Position numbers and translations under genes: made by a program. This document shows, in pieces, positions 23,401 to 35,858 of a stretch of DNA of 64,000 nucleotides (its first letter is position 1; every line of letters begins with the position of its first letter). The stretch is from Fragilariopsis cylindrus CCMP1102 (Eukaryota; Bacillariophyta; Bacillariophyceae; Bacillariales; Bacillariaceae). Where the stretch lies: assembly GCA_900095095.1 (NCBI GenBank), contig FMBT01000181.1, positions 1 to 64,000 on the forward strand. The letters run 5' to 3'. The notes beneath the pieces are model-generated. The model was not told the DNA's origin, did no database searches, and was given only the letters and a program-made list of their open reading frames with translations.

Positions 23401-23458
23401 AGTGACGCAGATTCGAGAAGAGTGGTTAGTAGAAGTTGCACCAGATTTCTTCAAGTAG
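20418..23458 (+). CDS. DEAH-box RNA helicase (DHX33/PRP22-like), four exons
   Basis: ATP-dependent RNA helicase of the DEAH/RHA family. Exons 20418-21209, 21353-22753, 22868-23181 and 23317-23458 join in phase to 882 residues. A low-complexity N-terminus (Asn/Gln/Ser, 1-75) precedes the motor: motif I AETGSGKST (about 112), Ia TQPRRVAA, II DESHER, III MSATLQ, V TNIAETSVTLDG and VI QRMGRAGR. The HA2 (winged-helix/ratchet) region and an OB-fold ending (VYTELLVTKKTYLRGVTQI) complete the standard set. There is no N-terminal S1 or G-patch domain, so it is nearer to the small DHX33/DHX35 type than to true PRP22, but I cannot assign the orthologue. The function is probably ribosome biogenesis or splicing. 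Confidence 0.88.
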
Positions 23459-23722
23459 TAAATATCCTAATGGAGTGCGCGTATTTATTTCTGCGAAGCA
23501 CTTGTGGAGTACATTCTAGAAACGTTGCATGTCCCGAATACGAGGGGAAAAAAAAAACAAGTACTCGCAGTGTAGTAATGGAAGTAAATATTCAATACCG
23601 CAGAGTAATAATAACATCTGTATCTATAATCAATGCGTGATTTATTTATTCTTTAGATCTATATTTAATCTGAGTTTTGAACAGTTAAGTTCCGTTTCAG
23701 AAACAAAAAAATGGAACGAGAC

Positions 23723-26700
23723 TCAGTTGTTCCACTCATAGAAACCTTTGTACTTGGTCTCACCTAGGATCGATGCCCAAAATACTTGGGAAAATGATTC
23801 ATAAGAATCAAAAGTAGGAAGGTAAAGTCTTCTAGAACATGTATTAGCGCGAGGCAGGCAGCACTCATTCATGGGCAAGCCAATAGGGACGATTTCTAAT
23901 TTTCCAGGCGTCACAATTGGTAGACTGGTCACGAATGACAGGAAATGTCTTCGCTTCTTTGGACTCGCTTCTAGCAATGCCTTAACGACAAATTTGACAG
24001 TCGAAGAGGAGGGATCAAACCGCCGGTTTGCCAATGTTTCCGCATTCCCGCCGATTGCAGCAACTGCCACTAAGGCTTCTGTGTGTGTGGTGCCTTTGCC
24101 ACCTAGTTGAAATAGGTCTCTGATATCCTCTTCGGTCCACCCATCAACGTTGTCTCCCATTCCACAAACGTCATGTTGGAGTTCCTCAGAAGTAAATAAG
24201 CGAAGATAGTCAATAGGGAAAAAGTCATCGATTCCGCTTTTAAAAGCTGATGCTTGTTCAATTACTCCTTCATGCAACATAAAATATTTTGTTTTGGTAA
24301 TCCATTCGCGAATATTATGAATGGTAACACTTCTGTCATACCCATTTGGACACAATGAGTGCGCTTCAATACCTTGTGTCGGGTCTAAAGGATCAACAAA
24401 GGTCCTATCCTGAAAGTAATCATCGAAAGAGCAATCATAATTCTTTCCAAGAGCTATTCGAGCAAAATTCTTATCCGTAGCTATTTGGCGATACTCGCGT
24501 TCTTTTTCTACTTCACTGAGCTGTGGATCCTCTTGAAAATCAATGCGGTCAAGTGCGCGACAAATGTGCATTTCCGTGGCATAAACCTCGCCACCAATAA
24601 ATCCTGGTCGAGGAAGATCCTCGCTGGAGAGGATACATCTTCCGCGTTTTGTGTCACCTACCTCGTCTACAAAGCCCATACCTGAGTCAAAGTGTGGCTC
24701 TCCTGAGTTTTGAACTAGCTTTAAGAAAGAAGCACTCAGCGGTAGAGGAAACATGAAACCATCTCTCATTGCCGCAGCAAATAATCGCCCCATGAATCTA
24801 AAGTACCTCAAGACAGGGGAAAGTTGAGAATGTAGCGGCGATATCGGTCGAGGATAAATACCAAAGATACTGGATGGTGCTGCCCGTGGAGTTGGAATGA
24901 TGACTTGACCACTTGCATCAATATCAGGTATCCAAAGCGGTAACTTAAGTGGTTCGTCGGAGTGCTTAAAAGTAATAGAGGGCGAATTTTTCTGTAGATT
25001 GTTTAGAGATGCACAACTTAAAGAACAACTCACACCTGCCACTAAATCGCAAGACAACAGACTTTCTGCGACATCAGCATAAAAACCACGTGTTACACCA
25101 GCTTCATCTCCAGTAGAGGCATCAAAACCAGATTCTCCATCAAATCGTATCTCTAACCTTCTTCGATTCAAACGTGGATCACTGCAAAATTGCTTCATGA
25201 TGGACATAGCATCGGATAAAAGTGACTTTCTGTGGATAGCCGCTTTTGCTACTTGCAGGGTCATCTCTTCCCATCCTTCAGCACGGAAAGAAGCCCGCAC
25301 GCGGGTAGCAAGTGCATCTTCCATCCCGTACAATTCATCTGCCTGTAATTGAAGGGCGGTCGGATCCTCTACGTCACCAGAAAAAGCATCTGCCATTAGT
25401 TCAACAGCTCTAGCTCGGAGCGAATTCATTCGTTGTCGTAAACGGCCGACATTCACCTTAGCATCTTGTTGACGAAGCGTGCTTCGAGAAACGCCAAAAG
25501 CGACTCGATCGAGAAGCAGTTTCCGAGAAGCATAACTAAAGCTATAGGTGTAAATAAGGCGGAAATACATAATAATGTGAGGGAATTTGATACAAAAAAA
25601 GATTCAATAGGGATATAGGATTCAATCGGGAAACAGGATTTCTACTTACATATTTGGAGCAAAAGCAGGAACAGCTAAGCACCATTCCGGCGCGATCCCT
25701 CCCACAACGAAAAGGGGATCTTCGGATTGTTTGGTAAGTTTCTGCGAGAGAGTTTGGTTCACAAAGATTGATCCACTGGTAGACGTATCATACTGTTTGT
25801 CCTTCGGCAATCTAGAGTTTACTCTAGCCAACAATTCAATTACTTCAATGCATTGAATACAAATTTCATCAAGGCCATCACATCTAGATCCAAGTTCATC
25901 GCAATCGGAGTAATTTGTAGTATGTGACAACTTACGGGATCGACTGCACGTAGCATTCGACCACAAATATTGTTTTTGTGTTGGGTCGTCTTTTACTTTC
26001 AGTGCCATATTCATACCATCGTTAACTATCATTGGAATGTTCGAATTAGTTCCTTCAGTTTTTTTTGGAGTAGGTACTTGATTAAACCATTTTTCTTCGC
26101 CCTTTGATGGTTGAAGGATGACGGAATAGAATATTTGGTGAGCTTCGTCGTCCCGGAAAAAATCACATTCTTCATCTTGGTAGAGTTGGAAAAGCAATGA
26201 AATTAAAGTGGTATCTGATGCAGAAACGTTGACTGGAGAAAGTATCTGAGGAGAACTGAATCGTACTTCTAAAGATGGAGGAAACTCAAGTGAATTGTCT
26301 TCGACATAAATATCAATATTGCGACCATCCAAAGAAATCTTGAACTTGATACTATCAAAACTCGGTGGACCTTGATTATCCGATGTTGCACTTACACCGA
26401 CAGGACACATGGATTCAATAGATGCCAATGCAGACCATGTGCGTTTAAGTACTCGTTTCCCTGCCTTTCTTTGTCCTCTTCCGCTAGAATCAGGGCGTTC
26501 TCCTTCTATGGTAGCATGTCGACGAGAAATGAAGGGAAATGTCCTACTAAGTTGCTCCCGGGCTTCAATACTTCGCCTCACAGCAGGATTCGATCGAGTA
26601 GATCTGGCTTCCTTATCATCATTCCTTTTTCCATCGCACACATTATTTTCTGACACCCCAGTGTTGACCACACCTTCGTCGTTTACCAGATCGTAGGTTT

Positions 26701-29700
26701 TATTTTTATCTGAGGTGTCTACAGCCACCACGGTGTAAGTAGTCCATGAAGATGATTTGATATCACTTTCCACAATTGTCCCAATCACATTCGACAAATC
26801 GTCTCTCGACGAATTATTCAACAATCCTTCGTTGTTGTGCCCTACCATACCTTCTGCAAGCAATTGTTCCATGTCAAACGCTGACTTTTTTTCCGAATTT
26901 TTTTCCCGAAAGATAATCACGTATTTCTTGACAGAAAGAATTTCCTTTGTAGAATCGGCCTCGAATTCCAAAAGAGGAGCTTTCTCGTATTTGAAGTTTA
27001 TGCAGTCTTCGCAGTTTGATTTCTCAACGAAACCAGAACTATATCTAACCATGTGCCATCCAGCTTTCTCATCGAATGACACAATCTTTGCGATACGCCA
27101 TAAATGTTGATCGCCTTCAGCATATGACAGGGTGCGCACTAAAATAATCGCTGAGTCCTCAACTAACTTCCTGCAGAAATTGACGTATTCGCTGAGGGTA
27201 GTCGAAGCAGTTTTGAGAATCTGACGCGAGAGATCGTCAACGGAAACCAGTGGCTCCACAAGAATGGTCACGTCTCGATCCCTTTGTTGTTGTGTGAGTC
27301 GTATCTTAATTGGTTTCTTCAGCGATCGCAGAGAAGATACACCACCCTCTTTTTGAGCAACTTTGATTGTACTCAGGTCTTCGTGGAGTGAAAGAACCTT
27401 TTGCAAACGTCGAAGAAGCTCAGGGAGTTGTTTGGCTCGGACCTTCTCGTCTTTCTGTCCTATCTTTATTTCGTCGTGTTCTTCGTATCCATCGTCACTT
27501 CCATCGTAGTCACCATCACCATCTTGCATGTCCTCGTTGTCATGATCCTCATCTTGTGAGCACATTGGGCTATTATTATTATGGTCAGGAGATTTATCAT
27601 CATCGAGAGATTTCAATATTTCTTTGGCAAATTCAAATCGTTCCTCTTCATTTGTTTCCATTCTTTCTTCGAAGTCGCCAGATACCATGCCTGCAACACG
27701 AGGTTTTTTGGTCCGACGACCAATGTTCGTGCGTTCACTACTGATTTTTTTGCCCATCAACGTCGAGTGAAGAGCCGGCAAGATTATATTTAAGAATTGA
27801 TGCATTGTGACTCTTCCTTTATTTTTAAGCATAAACGCTAATCCTTGAATTGAATCCAGGTCTCGTTGCAATAGTCTGATGGACAAGGTATTAACATCTG
27901 AAGCATTGTCCATACTCTTCAGACCCTCTACCATTCGGGTCCCCCAAATCTTGTCTTCCTCTTTCGTATCATCATCTGCTGGGATCGTACTTTTGCCCAA
28001 GAGTTCTTGGCACTGCGATGCCAATTCTCTAACAAACTTCCATTTCACAATTCCTCCCTCTACCTTGTTACAGCAATGTTCACATTTATCCCAATCACAT
28101 GAGCGACAACCGAACATTATAGCGCCGCATTCTACACCTTTACCACATAGATCACAACGGAAAGAAGAATGTTTCGTAACATGAAGAGTCGCCTTATGTT
28201 TCTTGGGGCAGAGAATAACTTCTGACGCTGAAAAGATGTCTTCTTCGTTTATACTCTCGGCGAGGCGAATTTTCGATACTCGAGAGGATATTTCGGTTAG
28301 TTGATTTAATGCTAGTGCATCATGAGAACACACAAAATCAGCGAATCCGTATCTTTCCATTTCTAGGCTTTGATTCAATAACGGAAATCTCCGCAGTAAT
28401 GTCAAAAGGAGGGTTAGACCCACACAGCCATCAGTTATTCCTTTACTGCTGAGACAATCTTCTATAACAAGGAGCAGATTTGTAAGTTCAGAATCTTCGG
28501 CTAGGGATCGACCCAGAATAAATACCGGAAGAGCTTGCATAAGACCGCATGGCTCTGAGGTGCCTCTTTCTGATATCGTAGAGTATATGCTTTCTTCGTT
28601 CACATCTGAAGAAGTCGATGTAGAAGAAACAATCTTATGTCTCTTGCGTAAAGCGCAAAGTTCAACATTCCCTACGAGAGCGCATGCAATGGCGCGTCCG
28701 CATGTGTCATTTCCCTGCTGTTGCTGTCGACGTTTTAGACATATCTGCACCAATTTCCTAGAAAACGAAACTAGGAATGACTCAGCTTCTTTTCGCAGTC
28801 TTTTATGTTGACTATCCTGGCGTTTCCTTGCGTCGTGAACTATTGCAGCTATAGATGAAGAGCAATTCTCCAAGTCAATCATGCCATCGGAATAAACTTG
28901 ATGCATCAGAAGTGTTGATAAGATATCTGGTAGATCGAGATCCGCAGCAAGTTGGATTTCAATTTCCTTGACAGGCGCTCCACAACGGATAAGTTCTTTG
29001 ATGACTGACAAAGAACATCCAAGTGTTATAGCTAGCTGTAGTAGAGGCATCCCGTCATCATCTGTGGCAGACTTTAGAATCGAAGATTCTCTCGTATTTT
29101 GCTTCCGAGGAACTTTCTTCGCAAAATAATCAAGCATAGACTTTAGCCATGGCAATGAATTCCCAAGAACACCCATAGATGCAATGTTTTTTATCGAAGA
29201 AAGAGGAATTGTGCATCTTTCGTTGGTACCATTAGGGGGGTAATAATTATTCCTACCTCTCAAGAGCGTATCCAGTACCGTTTCCTCTAGTGAACTTTTC
29301 ACAGATGATGGGCGCTCCGATGAAGTAGCAGATTCAATAGGACGAGAATTCTCAAGACGACCATCATCTTGACGTTCACCAGGTCCGAAAACGTTAACAT
29401 CACCATCACTGGGTGGGGCAAAGAAGAGAGCTGCGGCTGCATCAGCGCTCATTTCAAGTGACGGCATCGCGTGCATCTCCCTACCTAAGATATCTCCCAA
29501 AGAATCACCCTCGGATCGACGAGCTCGAGACATCAGGGATAGAAGCATCCTGCGTCGTTGCATTAAAGACGATGAACGTCCACTGGACTCCTCAATAGAT
29601 GAATCGGCGTTCCCCCCAGATCTTACAGTATCTTGCTGATCATCGCTTGCGTTAGAAGGAATATTTATCGAGTGCAAGTCTTGGTATTTACTTGATTGTT

Positions 29701-32700
29701 GTTGGTCCTCATCTTCGCACTCATAGATCAGACTGCTAGCAAGACATTCGTTGGGAAAGGATCTCTCGGCAATTATTAACGCAAGTTTTCCCAACGCGGA
29801 GATAGCGAGGGCAAAACTTTCGTCAATCTCAGATAGCTGGATATTTTGCATCACACAATTTAAAGCTTCTAATACAAAATTGGGTAATCCAGCTTCAAAA
29901 AGCGTTATGAGTGAAGTCGGCGTTTTATCGCATTCTTTGATCACCCTTTCAATGGCAGATGCATCCAAGTACTTCATCATTTGAAAGTCCGACATCACAC
30001 AATCACTAATAGGATTATCGGAACTTGAATTTTGCGTATCATCGACGTCCATTTCGTTGCTGTCATCTTCCCCGTCTTGTACTGTTGACCTCGAAGAACC
30101 TGTTCCTCTACGTGGTTTTTGAGAAGCGCTAAGACCATGAAATGCGGAAGTATGGACTAGACGTGAGGCAGAAACTTTTCGGCATTCTAATGCAAAAGGC
30201 TGTTCCTTGAACGACGAGCCTGTTTGGACAGACGTACTTTCTGCGAACGTTTTACTAACAAATTCAACTGCCACTGAACCGGATACACGCACTCGTGCGG
30301 ACAGAGGACCAGAAATCGAACTCTCTGGTACGATTTTTCCGACAGCTTCATCCACTCTATACGTGGATGATTTTTCATGATTGTCTGCATTTTTGAGTTT
30401 CTTCGGAGCAACCAAATCTCCTATTTTCCACGATGACGCTGATACTTGCTTTCCAACGAGAAGTGTTAGCGTTTTTTCATCGTATCCGTGTAACCGCAGT
30501 ATCCCTTTCATAAACCAAATTCCAGGTGAATCCGTCAGGCCAGAATTTTCCCGGACAAGCGCTTGCGGCTGATACCACCATCGGCGTGAATTGTATACTA
30601 CACGAATTGAATGCCTTGTGTAATGGTTGAGATCATCGTAGTAGAATGAAGAAAATGTTAGAGATTATATGGCAAACTAGATAACGAAGTAAACTTGCGC
30701 GACACGTAACATACCTTAATCCTTGCGCACCCTGTAATTCGATAATAGTCCCTCGATTGCCAGGAAGAAGCGGACCGCTGACGGCATCTCCAAACCTCTC
30801 ATAACTTAAAACAAGCTCAACTTTTTCTCCAATCTGAAGGAAAGAAAAATGGAAAAATGCGTTAGCAGATCTTAAAAATATAATTGAAAACATTTTGTAG
30901 ATTTTTTTTGTACATTTTAGACCTTACCTGAAAGTCTGAACGAGCATCAACGTTGTGACATGATTGTAATGGGTAGACTCTCTTTTCGTCGTCGGTATTA
31001 ATGCGCTCAAGCAATTGATAGAAGTCTTCAAACTTAATCGTCTTGATGTCACCCGCAACTGTAAATTCACGAAATAAATCCTTCAGGCTTGAAAGTTTGA
31101 TACCGCATCGATACCACAATCTTGACGCTTCAGTCTGAGTTAAGCAAGTATGACCTGCTGTTAAATATCGAGAGAATATTTCCTGCAAAACAGATGTTAG
31201 CTTCGGTGTGAAAGATCCATTTTGAACCAACACAGAGTAGTCAATTTTCAGTTGCTTCCGTCGCATAGCCTCCTTTTCGAGCTGAACTTGTTTCCAGCTA
31301 GTTGCAAATGAAGTTAGCAATGGCAATGGTTCTCCGGACATTCCAGTGATTGAAACAGTGGAGCCAGCATTGTACGGAACAACTATGGGGTATAACTGTC
31401 CACTTCTCGGTATATTTGTCACCAAAGTTCCAAGTAACTTCGGTTCCCCCTTTTCATCTCTCCAAAATGTTAATGTGCGACTCTCTAAGTCAACAACACA
31501 AGTGATAACGTCTCTAGAACCGAAAAGAACACCATCATCGTTCCTAGAAGCTTCATCTTCTCTCAATTCTACAGCATATGTAGATCTTCTACGACTACGG
31601 ATACCTTCCCTGGCGGTACTACTTTGACTTCTCGTTCCTTCGTATTTATTCCCACCATCCTCGATTCCAAAGAAGAAGGGAGACTGCTGAAGAGCATTTT
31701 TTTCGCTGAAAGAAGAGAAGGACGTGTTCGTGACTCCAATGAGGTAGCATCCACCCATATTCTCTCCGTTTTCTTTGGAAGGATGAGCAAATGCGACTTT
31801 GAATCCAAAAACACGTCTTGGTTTACGCTCCTGACCGGATGCTCCCGATAGAACACTATTATTTGATGTCGATGACGATGACATCGATGATGACAGTGAA
31901 AACGATGCAAACGGCGCACTTCTCGGAAAGGCTTCCAGTGCTCTCAGCGCACGTCCCTCTCCAGATCCAAGTGGTAAGTAGGCGACATTTTGATTCGCTC
32001 CATCCCCAACTTCTATCCCATTACCTGTTCTCATTCGACCACCAATTTGAGATGGATTCATCCATTTTGGCTGGTACACAGAATCATTATCCCGCGCAGC
32101 TCGCAATAGCTCATCGGGCTCGAGTCTCTGAACCGGTTCTCTAGCAGCTACGGCAAAAGATCTAGCCGCATCGACAATCGATGGAGGACCTCCTCCTGCT
32201 CCTCGAATTGCAGCAACAGCTGCCCTACTACGAGCACTTACGCTATTACTACTACTACTTCCGACACCGGCAACTTCCATAGCCATAGCGGCAATCTCGT
32301 CGTCTTCATCGGCTGCTGCTGCTGCAGCAGCAGCGGCATTCATATCCACATCACCATCCATGACGCTTTCAAAAAATTCGTGGTAATATCCATCCATCAT
32401 CATACCGCTGCCAAAGGGAAGATGATGTTCATTGTCATTATTACTATTGTTGCTGTTGTTGTTATTGTTGCTATTCAAAATATTTCGTCGGGCTGCCACA
32501 GAACTCCTTGCAAACAAACCCGAAGCTCCCGAAGCCCTGGCGGCATATCCAGCTCTCCTCAATATTGATGATCCTGATAATTATTTTTGATGATGAGCAA
32601 TAGTTGACGAGAAAGATTGGTAGAAGCAAAATATTGTGTTAGAGATACGATACTTCTCAAACATTGGGAATTAGGATGACAAGGATGATTTATTCTACAA

Positions 32701-32824
32701 GATCGACAAAACAACTGACACCACAGATAGATGATAGAACAATTTTGGTTGGTTGGGCTGGAACGACAGCAGACCGGATAACCTGCCCTAACATACACAT
32801 CGGGGAATCAAATCAATATTATCT

Positions 32825-32859
<35 letters not shown>

Positions 32860-33045
32860 AGAACGAACGAACGCACCGTTATCTTGACTCGTGCCACAGA
32901 TAGTGCAACTTCTATCACTTTCCGAATTTGTATTGCATCCACAAGCCTCGCATGTCCATCGCCGTCCAGCTGAGCCTGGGGACGACGATCCGCCTGCTGC
33001 GGAAGGCGGCGACTCTTCTTCGTTGTTGCTAGACGATCCTTCCAT
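23723..33045 (-). CDS. Giant HECT E3 ubiquitin ligase with RanBP2 zinc finger, SPRY and ZZ domains, five exons
   Basis: Transfers ubiquitin through a C-terminal HECT domain. Exons 33045-32877, 32573-30928, 30833-30715, 30614-25650 and 25541-23723 join in phase to 2905 residues. Domains in order: RanBP2-type zinc finger (about 29-52, WTCEACGCN...CTICG); low-complexity Asn/Ala tracts; SPRY domain (about 309-474, with DLESRTLTFWRDEKG); an EF-hand-like helical segment (about 516-565); a MIB/HERC2-like beta-barrel (about 606-665, with RRWWYQPQALV); ankyrin-like stretches; a ZZ zinc finger (about 1455-1495, CDLCGKGVECG...CRSCDWDKCEHC); acidic region; a second barrel-like segment; and HECT (about 2480-2905). 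The catalytic Cys lies in NTCSRRLYLP at about 2868. All frames are intact. The domain set combines features of HERC2 and UPL-type ligases. Confidence 0.88.
32827..32861. repeat. (CA)n microsatellite
   Basis: Run of about 14 CA units in the first intron of the HECT ligase gene, 15 bp or so from the donor site. Simple repeat. Confidence 0.92.
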
Positions 33046-35858
33046 CAGTCTCTAATCGAGAGATGTGCTTTAATAATGGCTTTACTAGAAAAAATATGTT
33101 TTCTGTATTACGATCGAAGATTCGAAGGAATTGAAAATCGAAACATCGCCGTGTTTTGTGCTTTTGTACAGTATGTACAGTATGTACAGTTACGGTAAAC
33201 ATTAACTTTTTTGTGCATAAAATCTACAGTCGTATTATTACTGCCTAGGCTTTTTGTTTCTCTTTATTTGAGTCAAATGAATCAATCAATCATCGGCGCG
33301 GTTTAAAATGTGGTTTCGTGCCGTCTCCGACAGGAAATTCTTTGTGTGCGTCTGCAGTGTGTATGCTGAAATACAATAATTACACCCTCTACTATCCGAG
33401 GTCACTGCTGTACGCTACAGTATAATTATGAAATGCTTAAAGATGCTATGTACAATATATTTATATATATACTATATACTATATACTACACTGTTAGCTA
33501 GTTAACTTGTCTATTATTATCTACCTTTTGCATAGATTGTATAATGAATAATGACATGATGATACGACGAGAGAGGTATGCTATTCATCCATCTCTCATT
33601 CTGATCACATCATGTTAACAGGATTCGGGTTATAGTTTTTTTTGTAGGTATTTTTCGTGTGTACTAAAGTATTTACACGCGTTATTCTGCAGATAAAATT
33701 TTCGGAAAAAATGGAAGCGAATAAACATGAAGAACGTGACAAAATAAATTAAGTTTTGACACAGTTACAATTTGAACCCTGGGGTGTAACCAACTGGGCT
33801 ACAAGTGGATTTACATTGATTCATATAAGGATCCAAATATTTTGAGTTCTTATAGTAAAAATTATTGCGCAGGCTTACATCTTGCACCATTTCTTGCGTT
33901 AACTAATAGAGCGTTACAAGCAGTAAGGAGTCAAATATGTTTATAGACTAGAGTAGAAATTATGAGTACTAGCTAGGAGTGAACTTGAGAGACAGAGATA
34001 TTGAGTTCAGTGATATCACATGATAGTGTAGTAGTAGTTGGAGTGGTTGTAAGCCAACGCTGTGGAAACCAGTGGAGTGTAAACCAGTCAAGTGACTTTC
34101 ACTTGTACTGGGATTTCACTTGTACCAGAACTCAATCATCCATGACTGAATGCGCGATATAAGAACTTATATGAGATAATCACAAGTCAAACTTATATGA
34201 AATAATCACAGGCCGGTACACCTACTGTCTGTTGTTAAACCGCAAATATTCCCAGGGTGCTCTTCCATAATTGAGTAAGTACGGGCTTACAGCAGCGTAG
34301 GTGCGGCCCATACAAAACAACCTTCACTTATCTTTACTTAGTAAATAGACACTGCCTGCCCTTTCAACGGGGGTGTACTGTGTCTCAAGATGGGGTGCTA
34401 AGTCCAATTTTTGAGGGAATTACACCCCCCCAAGAAATGAACCCCATAAAGTGGCGCCGTTAACTGCACCATAACCGGAATCCTGTTAACATCACTTAAT
34501 TCTTTGATTGATGTGAGGAACGACGTACGTCAGCATGCCAATTCTGCCCATGACACAATATGGCGGCTAATACAAAAACATTACATACAGGAACCAATAT
34601 AATTTGAATCCCCAACAGTCTACAGCAGGTGTAGCAGGTAGTGACTTGTGTAGTATTGTCTCTTATTTTATTCAGTGAGACCCACAAACAAAGGCATACT
34701 CCTTCCCATTATTATTGGATGAATCAAACTTATCTTCCTATGCCTCCTCCCCATGATGAATTGAATTTCTCACATATATAATACTTAGTTGTTGTTTGCC
34801 ACATTCTGGACCATCAGCTCAGTGGAGAGTACACAACTTGTTCTGGAATCATTGTTCTTTTCTTTACTGCTCTTCCCAGAGCAAAGTTCCTATTCCGTAT
34901 CAAACTGAGAATTTTCCACCCTTCTTTATAAGAATTAAATAGTAACTTTAGGATAATCTTGTTAAACTACCTACCCTCCCATACATTTTCATAGGCCAAT
35001 GACAGAAATAACTACCATGGACCATGAAATGTCTTATTGCTCTCATCATCATCATCATCATCTAGAACAATACCATTTAGGAACTAATGACACACTTTTT
35101 TTTGCTCGGGATATGAGCCTAATAATTCAACTAGTTAATTACTGCAATAATTCAATTACTTAACTACTGCAATAGAGCATCGACTAGAATGCGGGCTTAA
35201 ATTGGTCTAATAGCGTGCACACCGGTCATTATAATAGCACAGAATGAACAGCTTTCAGAAACTGTCATCTCCTACTTATTTTGTTCGCATCTTTTGAATT
35301 TACAAGCATGCCACACTCACTCTCTCTTAGTAAAGAGACGATTTTCAGATTTTTCGAAAAAAAACACGCGTACACATGTTACACGTGGCACCGATGCTCG
35401 GTAAAAAAGGCTAAACTAATTAACATTTTTTCCTCGTAGCGCGTTGGTATGTTTCTACGCGAGCATGAGTTATTAGTTCCTAAACTTGTAGTTTAGAATT
35501 TGATGTTTCTTGACCACGTACGAAGGACAGTCGAGCTTGATGTCGACAGCGCTCGCAGACGTTATCGTTGAGGAAGAAACGTAACGGTCGAATTTTGAGT
35601 TTAAATTCAGTTGTTTTGATTTTCACGGAATTGTCTCGATGGAATGAGCAGGTGTGAACAATCGAACAAATATATAATACTATTCGATCATTGTACGTTT
35701 GCAGTCGAGTGATAACAAAATCCTCTCTCTTTCTATCTTCACTAGCTAGGTTAAGTCAAAAATTCATTACCTTGATAGTCGATCTTGAAGTTGAATTGTA
35801 ATTATTATTAATATCGACAATAAATATTTCGATACCGGTACATCATTATTATTGTAGG
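33046..35858. other. 2.8-kb gene-free gap between divergent HECT ligase and MPS1 kinase
   Basis: The largest gene-free stretch. It must contain both promoters but also transposon-like sequence (33613-34491) and several short simple repeats (TGTACAGTA units at 33166-33192, TATACTA at 33460-33490, CAT units at 35042-35060). Short minus-strand open frames near 34496-34687 have no domain match. No RNA gene was recognised. Confidence 0.5.
33613..34491. mobile_element. Candidate non-autonomous TIR transposon (about 879 bp)
   Basis: The ends are inverted copies: TGTTAACAGGATTCGGGTTA at 33613 and, on the minus strand from 34491, the same with one change (C for G). The repeat covers about 21 bp. TCA lies immediately outside both ends and may be a 3-bp target duplication. 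No open frame resembling a transposase is inside, so it would be non-autonomous. The superfamily cannot be named: TCA is not the TWA duplication of Harbinger elements. Inside, near 33763-33810 on the minus strand, there is a tRNA-like A box and B box too close together for a real tRNA. Confidence 0.4.

Noticed and set aside
33760-33812. tRNA-like A box (TAGCCCAGTTGG) and B box (GGTTCAA) on the minus strand
   Set aside because: The boxes are only about 11 bp apart, with no room for an anticodon arm, and no acceptor stem forms. At most a deleted tRNA-derived fragment inside the transposon-like segment.
34451-34462. TGGCGCCGTT, similar to a tRNA primer-binding site of LTR elements
   Set aside because: No polypurine tract, no reverse transcriptase or integrase frame and no matching direct repeat nearby. 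The surrounding ends are inverted, not direct, so an LTR element is not supported.
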